Positions 1-7,372 of a stretch of 64,000 nt of DNA are shown piece after piece. The stretch comes from JAFGXF01 sp963732595 (GTDB lineage: Bacteria; Chloroflexota; Anaerolineae; Anaerolineales; Anaerolineaceae): contig CAVSZZ010000002.1 in the NCBI GenBank assembly GCA_963732595.1, positions 1,240,001 through 1,304,000 of the forward strand, given 5' to 3'. A model generated the notes under the pieces. It was not told the DNA's origin and ran no database searches. It saw nothing but the letters and a program-made list of their open reading frames with translations. The translations under genes and the position numbers were made by a program. Position 1 is the first letter of the stretch. The number at the start of each line of letters is the position of its first letter.

Positions 1-459
1 TTGATGCTGACTGCCCGATCGCAGGTCGAAGACCGCGTCGCGGGTCTCTATAGCGGGGCTGATGATTATTTGGTGAAGCCCTTCTCGTTTGATGAATTGA
101 TTGCGCGGATCCATGCCCTGGCGCGCAGGTGGAATGAAGGATCAGTCGCCGGATGGGAATTACGGGTCGGTAATCTGGTGATGGATCTACGCACCAAATC
201 CGCTAGACGCCGTGACCGAAGCCTTGATCTGACTCAGACGGAGTGGAATCTGCTCGAATGTTTTATGCGTCATCCGAATCAAACCCTGTCACGTCAGGCA
301 ATATTAAATTATGTCTGGCAGGACGATGCCCGTGTCCAGGTCACCCTGGTCGATGTGTATGTATCCTATCTTCGAAATAAAATAGTGGTGGAAGGACTGC
401 AAGACCCGATCATTACCAGGCGGGGGTTTGGATACACTTTGGTATCTAAAAATGCTTAG
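1..459 (+). CDS. OmpR/PhoB-family response regulator, C-terminal part (5' truncated)
   Basis: This is the last ~150 residues of a DNA-binding response regulator whose start lies before the window. The visible part begins inside the receiver domain: the end of beta-4/alpha-4 followed by the conserved 'DDYLVKPF' stretch, which holds the receiver lysine. The C-terminal winged-helix effector follows, ending in the usual 'RRGFGYTL' wing. The phosphoacceptor Asp is outside the window. The histidine kinase gene starts 8 bp before this stop codon, so the two are translationally coupled and form a classical two-component pair. The signal and targets cannot be told from sequence. The next gene downstream of the kinase is on the opposite strand. 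Confidence 0.93.
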   Translation: MMLTARSQVEDRVAGLYSGADDYLVKPFSFDELIARIHALARRWNEGSVAGWELRVGNLVMDLRTKSARRRDRSLDLTQTEWNLLECFMRHPNQTLSRQAILNYVWQDDARVQVTLVDVYVSYLRNKIVVEGLQDPIITRRGFGYTLVSKNA

Positions 460-1984
460 ATCGTTGCGCTTGAAACTCGCTCTGCTATATTTTGTCTCTG
501 CCCTGGGGATCGTCGTACTATTGGCTGCCGGCACATATATCATGTTGAATCGATTTTTTATTCAACAGGTAGACCTGGCCCTCCAGTATAAAATGGCAGC
601 CCAATTTAAACTTTATGGGTTACCCCTTCCTGCTGAACTTCAAAATGCTGAAAGTCTCTGGTTGGATGAGAATCCACATGCCACACAAGTCGTATTGCGA
701 GCGCCGGTTCTCCCATCTCTTACGGCTTCACCTGAGCCGTCACCGACGGCGCTCATACAGCCCATGATCGTTATCGGCTCTGGTGATCACGAATCGGACG
801 GGGAAGATGATGAGGATGGGGTTGCGGAGATTGAAGGGGATGGAGAGATTCAAGTGACACAAGAGACGGTGGAAGTGGGGGTGCCAGAGCAGGAGTCAGA
901 GGAGCTGAATGAGCCCCCACACCTGGATGAGGATGCATTTGATGGCCGTTTGTCCTCGATATTTATCGTTCCAGTTTCAACCCCGATCGGAACGATCATG
1001 GGAGCGCAACAAGCCGCCTCGCCAATCGTCGAGGATGTTGATGCTTCTATACAAGCCTTGGCGTTTGGTTATGATTTGAGAACCGTTCGGTTGTCTGATG
1101 AAACAAATGTGCGGCTGCTCACGTATCGGACGAATGGCAGCAGTACACCGACTGTGATCCAGATAGGCAGATTGTTGGATGACCAGGACCGGCTTCTCCA
1201 ACTTTATTTGATCGGTTTATTACTTCTGGGATTTATTGCCAGTTTCATGATATCCATCCTGAGTTGGTATTTGTCGGGTCGATCCATCAAACCCGCACAA
1301 AAAGCGTGGGATCAGCAACAGCTTTTCATTTCAAATGCCAGCCATGAGCTGCGCACCCCTCTGACATTGATCCGCGCAAACGCAGATTATGCCATTCGAT
1401 CTGGAAGGCCTCGGGTTCAAGTGTCAGCACTCAAAGATGTTCTGGGCGAGGTTGATTACATGAATCACCTGGTGGACGATTTGTTGTTACTGTCCCGCCT
1501 GGACACCCACCGGTTGGTGCTGGATCGCAAAGAATTGAATGTGGATACCTTGCTACGGGAAATTTCCCGACAGGCAACATTAATCGCGCGCAACCAGAGA
1601 GTCCGTATCGTCCACCGAACGTCGGGTTGTGTGATCAGCGGGGATCCAGACCGAATTCACCAGGTAATTCTATCCCTGATCGATAATGCGCTGCGTTTCA
1701 CCGCATCAGGTGGTGTGATTGAGTTGGGAGCTATCCGGAAGGCAGGTATGATCGATCTATATGTTAGGGATGATGGGTCCGGTATAGCTCCGGAACACCT
1801 GGAAAAACTGTTCGAGCGATTTTACCAGGTACCCGGTTCCAATCCACCTGGAACACGTAATAATGGTTTGGGTCTATCGATTGCCAAAGCTCTGGTTGAA
1901 GCTCAGGGTGGAAAAATACGGATAGAAAGTCAAATTGGCCAGGGCACGACAGTCTGGCTCACGATGCACCCAAATAAGGGATAG
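452..1984 (+). CDS. Sensor histidine kinase with periplasmic acidic domain
   Basis: Membrane sensor kinase of about 510 residues. ATG 452 is chosen because it overlaps the regulator stop by 8 nt and gives an N-terminus 'MLRSLRLK' directly before the first membrane segment (about residues 10-32). A long extracytoplasmic region follows; around residues 110-160 it is strongly acidic (many Asp/Glu). The second membrane segment is at about 250-275. The catalytic core has an H-box 'SHELRTPL' with phosphorylated His298, an N-box 'IDNALRF', G1 'DDGSGI' and G2 'GLGLSIAK', so autokinase activity should be intact. A HAMP domain is short or absent: the H-box comes about 25 residues after the membrane. 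Partner is the upstream regulator. The ligand is unknown; the acidic patch could bind cations, which is only a guess. Confidence 0.93.
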   Translation: MLRSLRLKLALLYFVSALGIVVLLAAGTYIMLNRFFIQQVDLALQYKMAAQFKLYGLPLPAELQNAESLWLDENPHATQVVLRAPVLPSLTASPEPSPTALIQPMIVIGSGDHESDGEDDEDGVAEIEGDGEIQVTQETVEVGVPEQESEELNEPPHLDEDAFDGRLSSIFIVPVSTPIGTIMGAQQAASPIVEDVDASIQALAFGYDLRTVRLSDETNVRLLTYRTNGSSTPTVIQIGRLLDDQDRLLQLYLIGLLLLGFIASFMISILSWYLSGRSIKPAQKAWDQQQLFISNASHELRTPLTLIRANADYAIRSGRPRVQVSALKDVLGEVDYMNHLVDDLLLLSRLDTHRLVLDRKELNVDTLLREISRQATLIARNQRVRIVHRTSGCVISGDPDRIHQVILSLIDNALRFTASGGVIELGAIRKAGMIDLYVRDDGSGIAPEHLEKLFERFYQVPGSNPPGTRNNGLGLSIAKALVEAQGGKIRIESQIGQGTTVWLTMHPNKG

Positions 1985-2054
1985 CGCACTTTATTTCGAT
2001 ATAAACACAGCTGCCGCCCAGGTAGAACTTTAACGGTCTATTCGTGTTCGGGTT

Positions 2055-2807
2055 TCACTGTGAGACCAGACGAGTTAATCGTGCAAAATACTTGTAGCGG
2101 TCGCCACGATAGAGGATCTTGACGAACTCAAAGGGGCGGCGGTTTTGTGAGTAGGTTGTGCGTTCTGATAATAAAAGGGGGCTGCCTTCGGGGATTTTTA
2201 GCAATTCTGCTTCGCGTGGTGTGGCCAGGACGACTTCCAGGGTTTCGTCAGCTTCGGTTGGGATCAGGTGAAATCTTTCGGTCATCAGGGAATAAATGGA
2301 ACCGTTGGATTCGACCTCCTCGTGTGTCAGGGACTGCCCCTCCGGTAAAAGCAGGAAGGATGTCTGGATTCCCATCGGAATCCCATCACCCAGGCGCACC
2401 CGGTCGATCTTGACTACCTTCTGCGTTTCCGAGGTGATCTCAAGACGCTGAGACACTTTATCGGAAGGCAGCTCTTCGACGACCTCCAGGAGGATCTGGC
2501 CTGGCTCCATGCCGCGTGAACGCATATCTTCCGAGAAGCTGGTCAGCTCCTGTATGCCCTTTTGCAATTTTTGCGGTGATACGAAGGTGCCCCGCCCATG
2601 TTCCCGGTACAGGTAGCCCTGGCGTATGAGTAATTCGATGGCCTGGCGGATGGTTGCACGGCTTACATTATAGAGAGGCTCCAACTGGCGTTCCGAGGGG
2701 ATGGGGGAATGAGTCTTCCACTCACCATCATCGATCTTGCGACGGAGGATGGCTGCCAACTGGTGGTATTTGGGGACGGCATTGAATGGATTAATGGTGC
2801 TTGACAT
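2055..2807 (-). CDS. GntR-family (HutC subfamily, UTRA) transcriptional regulator of the BMC operon
   Basis: 250-residue regulator. Residues ~10-75 form the GntR winged helix ('IPSERQLEPLYNVSRATIRQAIE', then 'YREHGRGTFV'). The remainder matches the UTRA ligand-binding fold of HutC-type GntR proteins, which usually sense small metabolites, often sugar phosphates or amino-sugar phosphates. The gene diverges from the microcompartment operon; its start codon lies inside the -35 hexamer of the operon promoter. The obvious inference is that it represses the BMC operon and itself, and is released by a pathway metabolite such as a pentose or deoxypentose phosphate. The ligand is inferred from neighbours only. 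Family assignment is firm. Confidence 0.93.
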   Translation of the reverse strand: MSSTINPFNAVPKYHQLAAILRRKIDDGEWKTHSPIPSERQLEPLYNVSRATIRQAIELLIRQGYLYREHGRGTFVSPQKLQKGIQELTSFSEDMRSRGMEPGQILLEVVEELPSDKVSQRLEITSETQKVVKIDRVRLGDGIPMGIQTSFLLLPEGQSLTHEEVESNGSIYSLMTERFHLIPTEADETLEVVLATPREAELLKIPEGSPLLLSERTTYSQNRRPFEFVKILYRGDRYKYFARLTRLVSQ

Positions 2808-2866
2808 TTGATTTTTCCCGTGCTATACTATGGTCTAGAAGACAGGACATCATGTGGTCATTACCA
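2801..2866 (+). promoter_or_regulatory. BMC operon promoter with GntR-type operator-like sites
   Basis: TTGACA at 2801-2806 and TATACT at 2824-2829 are separated by exactly 17 bp, a near-consensus sigma-70 promoter. Transcription should start near 2836. A TGGTCTAGA half-palindrome (2831-2839) sits over the expected start, and TGGTCATTACCA, an imperfect palindrome, is at 2855-2866. Both resemble the TGGT-N-ACCA operators known for NagR/DasR-type HutC-subfamily regulators. Repression by steric block of a strong promoter is the natural reading. Operator assignment is inferred; the promoter hexamers are seen directly. Confidence 0.7.
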
Positions 2867-2907
2867 GTTAGTATCTTGCACCGCACGATTGCTGTCAAGG
2901 TGATTGA

Positions 2908-3549
2908 ATGCCAGAACCCAGTGACCAGGAACTTCATCAGATCATTCAGCGTGTCTTGCAACGAACGCTTGGAGAATCCCAGCCGGCAATCGGGATGACG
3001 GGTGCCAGCGTCAAGGATACAACAGAATCCAAGCCTGCGCAAGCATCCCCCGTGTTGGAAAAACTCCCCAAGGTGGTTGGGCAACCCGGGAGAACCGTCG
3101 CGATCGGAACAGATCATGGTGGTCTTGAAATGAAGGATGCGTTAAAGACCTACCTCGGGGAGCTGGGCTACACTGTGACGGATTGCGGCACCAACTCCAA
3201 GGATGCTGTGGATTACCCGGACATCGCCACGGCGGTTGCCTACGAAGTGGTTGGCGGAAAAGCCTGGCGCGGTATTGTGATCGATGGTGCCGGGATCGGG
3301 TCCTGCATGGCGGCCAATAAGGTCGCGGGAATCCGGGCAGCCATGTGTTACGACTTTGCCAGTGCCATGAATTCTCGCGAACATAATGATGCCAATGTTC
3401 TGACCCTGGGCGCCGGTTTGATCGGACTTAACCAGGCCCGGACGATCGTCAAAACCTGGCTGGCCACAGATTTCCTGGGAGGCCGGCATGCCCGCCGCGT
3501 TGAAAAGATCATGGCCCTTGAAAAACCAACCCTGAAAGGGGAGAAATAA
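2908..3549 (+). CDS. RpiB/LacAB-family sugar-phosphate isomerase with N-terminal encapsulation-type extension
   Basis: 213 residues, about 60 longer than free RpiB. Residues 5-23 form an amphipathic helix ('DQELHQIIQRVLQRTLGE'), then a flexible linker to about residue 60: the layout of a BMC encapsulation peptide. The RpiB domain follows with 'GTDHGG', 'DYPDIA', 'GIGSCMAANK' and 'REHNDANVL'. In E. coli RpiB a Cys precedes the GTGIG loop; here that position is Asp126 ('IDGAGIG'), and a Cys appears at 133. The family interconverts ribose 5-P and ribulose 5-P or related aldose/ketose phosphates. First gene of the operon, ATG 2908 preceded by AAGGTG; deoC starts 1 nt after its stop. The exact substrate is uncertain because of the active-site change. 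Confidence 0.9.
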   Translation: MPEPSDQELHQIIQRVLQRTLGESQPAIGMTGASVKDTTESKPAQASPVLEKLPKVVGQPGRTVAIGTDHGGLEMKDALKTYLGELGYTVTDCGTNSKDAVDYPDIATAVAYEVVGGKAWRGIVIDGAGIGSCMAANKVAGIRAAMCYDFASAMNSREHNDANVLTLGAGLIGLNQARTIVKTWLATDFLGGRHARRVEKIMALEKPTLKGEK

Positions 3550-3550
3550 T

Positions 3551-4480
3551 ATGATCGCCCCAAATACGACCGATGTCGAAACCATTGTCGAAGTGGTAAC
3601 CCGCGAGGTGCTGGTTGCTCTGCAGGAAGCCCGGTCGCGGGAGAACAACCCGCCGGGCTCCACCTGTAAGGTGGAATGCGCGCACGGGCTATGTGTGAAG
3701 ACCTGCTTTGACCGGGTGGGCGAGGTGGTATCCGCCGGGGCTGAGCGTTTAACCAGCACGCTGGGAAACATCCCTCATGACTTGAATATGGCTGGATTGA
3801 TCGACCATACCCTCTTGAAACCGGATGCAACCCACGATCAGATTGCCCAGCTTTGCTTCGAGGCACGAAAATACAATTTTGCCTCGGTCTGTATCAATCC
3901 CACGCATGTGAAACTCTGCGCTGAATTGCTCAAAGGTTCACCGGTCAAAGTCTGCACGGTGATTGGGTTCCCGCTCGGCGCAACCTCTCCCGAGGTAAAA
4001 GTCTTTGAGACCCAGAATGCCATCCAGAACGGCGCCTCGGAGATCGACATGGTCATCAACATCGGCGCATTAAAGGCGCGTGATCTTGAACTGGTTGCCC
4101 GCGATATCCGTGGCGTAGTCCTGGCCGGACATGCGGCTGGCGCATTGGTGAAAGTCATTATTGAGACGGCTTTATTGACCGAGGAGGAGAAAGTACTGGC
4201 ATGCCTGCTGGCCAAGGAAGCCGGAGCCGATTATGTTAAAACCTCCACCGGTTTCTCGGGCGGTGGGGCTACCGTTGAAGACATCACTCTGATGCGTAAG
4301 ACGGTTGGCCCTAATGTCGGCGTGAAGGCTTCCGGTGGAATCCGCACGCGTGAGGATGTGGAGAAAATGGTGGCGGCCGGTGCAAGTCGAATTGGCGCCA
4401 GCGCCGGTGTGAAGATCCTGCAGGCCGGTGATACCGTGCCCCAGGTGACGCCGGCAGTAGCCCCTGTGAAATCTTACTAA
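3551..4480 (+). CDS. deoC: Deoxyribose-phosphate aldolase with Cys-rich N-terminal extension (BMC cargo)
   Basis: 309 residues; free DeoC is about 220. Class I aldolase cleaving 2-deoxy-D-ribose 5-phosphate to acetaldehyde and glyceraldehyde 3-phosphate. The catalytic domain starts near residue 80 ('IDHTLLKPDAT'); the Schiff-base lysine is K230 in 'VKTSTGF' and the second lysine K259 in 'GVKASGG'. The first ~80 residues are extra: an amphipathic helix at about 8-27 that looks like an encapsulation peptide, then four cysteines C39, C43, C48, C52 in a CX3CX4CX3C pattern. DeoC would make volatile acetaldehyde inside the shell, feeding the aldehyde dehydrogenase two genes on. The Cys cluster could bind a metal or Fe-S centre; that is not shown. 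Confidence 0.95.
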   Translation: MIAPNTTDVETIVEVVTREVLVALQEARSRENNPPGSTCKVECAHGLCVKTCFDRVGEVVSAGAERLTSTLGNIPHDLNMAGLIDHTLLKPDATHDQIAQLCFEARKYNFASVCINPTHVKLCAELLKGSPVKVCTVIGFPLGATSPEVKVFETQNAIQNGASEIDMVINIGALKARDLELVARDIRGVVLAGHAAGALVKVIIETALLTEEEKVLACLLAKEAGADYVKTSTGFSGGGATVEDITLMRKTVGPNVGVKASGGIRTREDVEKMVAAGASRIGASAGVKILQAGDTVPQVTPAVAPVKSY

Positions 4481-4495
4481 GGATCGGAGAGACAC

Positions 4496-4786
4496 ATGTT
4501 GATCGCCCGTGTGATCGGAACGACGGTCTCAACCGTCAAAGATGAAAAATTATCCGGCAGAAAATTGCTAGTCCTGCGCCAGACAGATGAACATGGGGCG
4601 CCCACAGGAAAACCCTACGTAGCCATAGATACGGTTGATGCCGGTGTCGGCGATCTGGTCCTGACTTGCGCGGGATCCTCGGCGCGTCAGACCACCATAA
4701 CCAAGGATTGCCCGGTGGATGCAGTCATCATGGGTGTGATCGACACTTTGCAAGTTGATGGTGAGGTCACTTTCAGTAAAAGCTGA
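4496..4786 (+). CDS. BMC-P pentameric vertex protein 1 (EutN/CcmL family)
   Basis: 96-residue EutN/CcmL-type protein, starting 'MLIARVIGT' with the typical 'VAIDTVDAGVGDLVL' core and 'DAVIMGVIDTLQV' end. Family members form pentamers that cap the icosahedral vertices of microcompartment shells. It sits between deoC and the aldehyde dehydrogenase, 15 bp after the former and 11 bp before the latter, clearly in the same operon. It is one of three BMC-P paralogues in this locus; the three differ in loops and C-termini, so they may occupy different vertices or form different contacts. Confidence 0.95.
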   Translation: MLIARVIGTTVSTVKDEKLSGRKLLVLRQTDEHGAPTGKPYVAIDTVDAGVGDLVLTCAGSSARQTTITKDCPVDAVIMGVIDTLQVDGEVTFSKS

Positions 4787-4797
4787 AAGGTAAAAGC

Positions 4798-6249
4798 ATG
4801 GACCAAGATCTGAGTTCGATTCAGGAAGCACGCGACCTGGTGAGCGCTGCACATGCAGCCCAGTTGGTATGGGCCAGGGCAAGTCAGGATCAGGTTGACC
4901 GTGTCTGTGCTGCAATGGCAGAAGCGGCTTTTCAAGCTTCCGAGCGGCTCGGTCGCATGGCCTGTGAAGAAACCGGGTTCGGTTTCCCGGCACACAAGAA
5001 ACTGAAGAATGAATTTGGATCGAAGGCAGTCTGGGACAGCATCAAGGATATTAAAACAGTCGGAGTGGTGGCACACGATTCGAGCCGGCGCGTATATGAG
5101 ATCGCCTGGCCGGTCGGAGTGGTGGCCGCTTTAACACCCAGCACCAATCCCACCTCCACTGCCATGTTCAAGATTTTGATCGCGGTTAAGGCGCGAAATG
5201 GTCTCGTGGTCGCGCCTCACCCCTCTGCCGCGCGGTGCACGTACGAAACGACCCGCCTGATGTCAGAGGCAGCCACGGCTGCAGGTGCGCCGGCCGGTTT
5301 GATCGGATGTTTTCAGAATGTCAGCCTGCCGGGTACGCAGGAACTAATGAACCACAAATACACCGCCCTGATCCTGGCAACCGGCGGCAGCCCGATGGTC
5401 AAGGCAGCGCATTCGGTTGGAAAACCTGCCTACGGTGTTGGCCCCGGCAATGTACCGGTTTATGTAGATCGTTCGGCAGACATTGAAAGAGCTGCACGCT
5501 ATATCGTTGCTTCCAAATCATTTGATTGCTCAACGATATGTGCCACGGAGCAGGCGGTCATCGCTGACCGTCCGATCGCGGCGAAGCTGGCGGAGCTGAT
5601 GCAAGCCTACGGAGCCTTCTTCGTGAATGAAAAGCAGACGGAAGCTCTGCGTAGAACATTGTTTACGCCGGACGGTGCAATGAATCCGCGCACCGTCGGT
5701 AAGTCTCCTCAGGTGTTGGCTGGACTGGCCGGCTTTCAGGTTCCTGATAACGCCCGCATTCTGGTCGCCCGCTTGAATCGTGTTGGTCATGAAGAGCCCC
5801 TCTCCCGGGAAAAACTGACGACCGTACTGGGTTGGTATGAGGTGGATGGATGGGAAGCTGGTTGTGAGCGCTCGATCGAGTTGATCCTGTTCGGCGGGCG
5901 TGGTCACAGCTTGATCATCCATGCCAATGACGAGAAGGTCATTATGGCTTTTGGTCTCGAAAAACCAGTCTTCCGTATTATGGTCAATACAATGGGTTCA
6001 TTGGGAGCGATTGGTTTTACCACAGGTGTCATGCCTTCATTGACCCTGGGCGCCGGCGGCATTGGGGGTTCGATCACCGGCGATAATATCACGGTCTACC
6101 ACCTGTTCAACATCAAGCGGCTGGCTTATGAAATAGTCCCCCCTCCTGAGCAGGTGATCAATCCGGTTGTACAATCGCCCGGCATTTCTACCGCAGACAT
6201 TGAGCGGATGGTGCAGAGCGTTTTACAGGAATTTTTGAAAAAATCATGA
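4798..6249 (+). CDS. CoA-acylating aldehyde dehydrogenase (PduP/EutE-like) with C-terminal encapsulation helix
   Basis: 483 residues, family of PduP/EutE acylating dehydrogenases that convert an aldehyde, CoA and NAD+ to acyl-CoA and NADH. Catalytic Cys248 lies in 'FDCSTICATEQ'. The N-terminus starts directly on the catalytic fold with no tag. The C-terminus has a linker rich in Pro/Gly/Ser and then an amphipathic helix over the last ~20 residues ('TADIERMVQSVLQEFLKKS'), matching encapsulation peptides found at the C-terminus of aldehyde dehydrogenases in several BMC types. In context the substrate should be acetaldehyde from DeoC. No CoA-recycling phosphotransacylase or NADH-using alcohol dehydrogenase is seen nearby. 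Confidence 0.95.
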   Translation: MDQDLSSIQEARDLVSAAHAAQLVWARASQDQVDRVCAAMAEAAFQASERLGRMACEETGFGFPAHKKLKNEFGSKAVWDSIKDIKTVGVVAHDSSRRVYEIAWPVGVVAALTPSTNPTSTAMFKILIAVKARNGLVVAPHPSAARCTYETTRLMSEAATAAGAPAGLIGCFQNVSLPGTQELMNHKYTALILATGGSPMVKAAHSVGKPAYGVGPGNVPVYVDRSADIERAARYIVASKSFDCSTICATEQAVIADRPIAAKLAELMQAYGAFFVNEKQTEALRRTLFTPDGAMNPRTVGKSPQVLAGLAGFQVPDNARILVARLNRVGHEEPLSREKLTTVLGWYEVDGWEAGCERSIELILFGGRGHSLIIHANDEKVIMAFGLEKPVFRIMVNTMGSLGAIGFTTGVMPSLTLGAGGIGGSITGDNITVYHLFNIKRLAYEIVPPPEQVINPVVQSPGISTADIERMVQSVLQEFLKKS

Positions 6250-6268
6250 GTAGAGAAAGGAAATTAAT

Positions 6269-6595
6269 ATGTCCCCAGATGCAGCTTTAATTGCCCTTGG
6301 AATGGTGGAAACCCGTGGTTTGGTCGGCGCCATCGAGGCGGCGGATGCCATGGTCAAGGCCGCCAATGTGAACCTGATCGGTTCAGAATATATTGGTGGT
6401 GGTTATGTGACTGTGATGGTGCGCGGCGATGTCGGCGCGGTCAAATCCGCGACGGATGCCGGCGCTGCCGCTGCCAAGCGTGTCGGCGAACTTGTATCGG
6501 TCCATGTCATTCCACGCCCGCATGAAGAAGTCGAGATGATCCTTCCTGCCAAATCGAAGGGTGCCATCGGCGGACGCGGCTCCGCGGCCAAGTAA
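6269..6595 (+). CDS. BMC-H hexameric shell protein
   Basis: 108-residue single BMC-domain protein, close to PduA/EutM type ('ALGMVETRGLVGAIEAADAM', 'VRGDVGAVKSATDAG', 'HVIPRPHEEVE'). Hexamers tile the shell facets, with a central pore lined by the loop that is KIGSGLV in PduA. Here the loop reads YIGGGYV: the pore serine is replaced by glycine and the following leucine by tyrosine. A 15-20 residue Gly/Lys-rich tail follows the domain. It is the only BMC-H gene in the window and should be the most abundant shell protein. A strong RNA hairpin follows the gene at once (6625-6688). Confidence 0.96.
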   Translation: MSPDAALIALGMVETRGLVGAIEAADAMVKAANVNLIGSEYIGGGYVTVMVRGDVGAVKSATDAGAAAAKRVGELVSVHVIPRPHEEVEMILPAKSKGAIGGRGSAAK

Positions 6596-6624
6596 TTCTA
6601 TAGCCAACCACCCCCCTGGTGAAT

Positions 6625-6688
6625 TGAGGGCGGGTTGATACCCTGCCGGAAGGTGACCTTGGCGATCTTTCGGCAGGGTTCGCCCTCA
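6625..6688 (+). promoter_or_regulatory. Two-tier stem-loop between BMC-H and BMC-T genes
   Basis: The outer stem pairs TGAGGGCG (6625-6632) with CGCCCTCA (6681-6688); the inner stem pairs ACCCTGCCG (6640-6648) with CGGCAGGGT (6671-6679). A 7-nt bulge separates them on the left and 1 nt on the right. The apical region holds a further small palindrome AAGGTGACCTT (6650-6660). No T-run follows, so it is not a textbook terminator. Likely roles are stabilising the 3' end of the BMC-H mRNA or partial termination, either of which would give more BMC-H than BMC-T. Structure is seen; role is inferred. Confidence 0.65.
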
Positions 6689-6726
6689 GCCCAACACCGG
6701 TGTTTTCACCGGAGACTGGAATTCGT

Positions 6727-7356
6727 ATGTCTGATAATTTTTCACTTCGCTGCTATTGTTATATCGATCGAATGCAGGCGCAATACGCCGCATTTATTGG
6801 AACGGTGACCCAGGGCGACCTGCCGGTCGAGGGCATGGCAGCATTGTATGTCGAGATGGCGCCCGGTAACGAGGTCTTCCGGGTGGTTGATATTGCGGTT
6901 AAGGCCACAGAAGCCAGGCCAGGCGCTCAGATCGTTGAGCGTGAGTTTGGTATGTTCGAGGTTCACTCGATGCGCCAGGCTGAAGTGATCGAAGCCGGTA
7001 ATGTGGTTCTGAGCCGCCTTGGCATGCGGGTCGAGGATCGTATCAAACCGCAGATCGCCTCCATCCAGGTTATCACTCGAATCGATCCCTACCAGGCACA
7101 GTTGTTGAATCGTTTCCGCCGTGGATCCATGCTGGTCCCGGGTGAGACGTTGCTGGTGGTGGAATGCGCGCCGGCGGCATACATCAATTACGCCTGCAAT
7201 GAAGCCGAAAAGAAAGCCAACATCAAGCTGGTGCATGTTTCTTCCGTGGGCCGTTTTGGCCGCATGTGGCTCTCCGGCTCTGAGGCTGAGATCGTAACTG
7301 CACGGGATGCTGTGGTCAAGGCCCTGGAGGCCCTGGAAGGAGTCCCGGGCGCGTAA
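6727..7356 (+). CDS. BMC-T tandem-domain trimeric shell protein
   Basis: About 209 residues with two BMC domains in tandem ('ALYVEMAPGNEVFRVVDIAVKA' in the first half, 'LLVVECAPAAYINYACNEAEKKANIKLVHVSSVGRFGRMWLSG' in the second). BMC-T proteins form pseudohexameric trimers, often with a larger or gated pore for bulky substrates or cofactors. ATG 6727 is preferred over an in-frame GTG at 6700 because the protein then starts 'MSDNFSLRCY' and GGAG lies upstream at 6711, though at long spacing. The 131-bp gap from BMC-H is the largest in the operon and is filled by the hairpin. It ends 16 bp before the next gene. The domains are divergent from each other, so pore gating cannot be judged by eye. 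Confidence 0.9.
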   Translation: MSDNFSLRCYCYIDRMQAQYAAFIGTVTQGDLPVEGMAALYVEMAPGNEVFRVVDIAVKATEARPGAQIVEREFGMFEVHSMRQAEVIEAGNVVLSRLGMRVEDRIKPQIASIQVITRIDPYQAQLLNRFRRGSMLVPGETLLVVECAPAAYINYACNEAEKKANIKLVHVSSVGRFGRMWLSGSEAEIVTARDAVVKALEALEGVPGA

Positions 7357-7372
7357 GCGTTGGGAAACCCCC

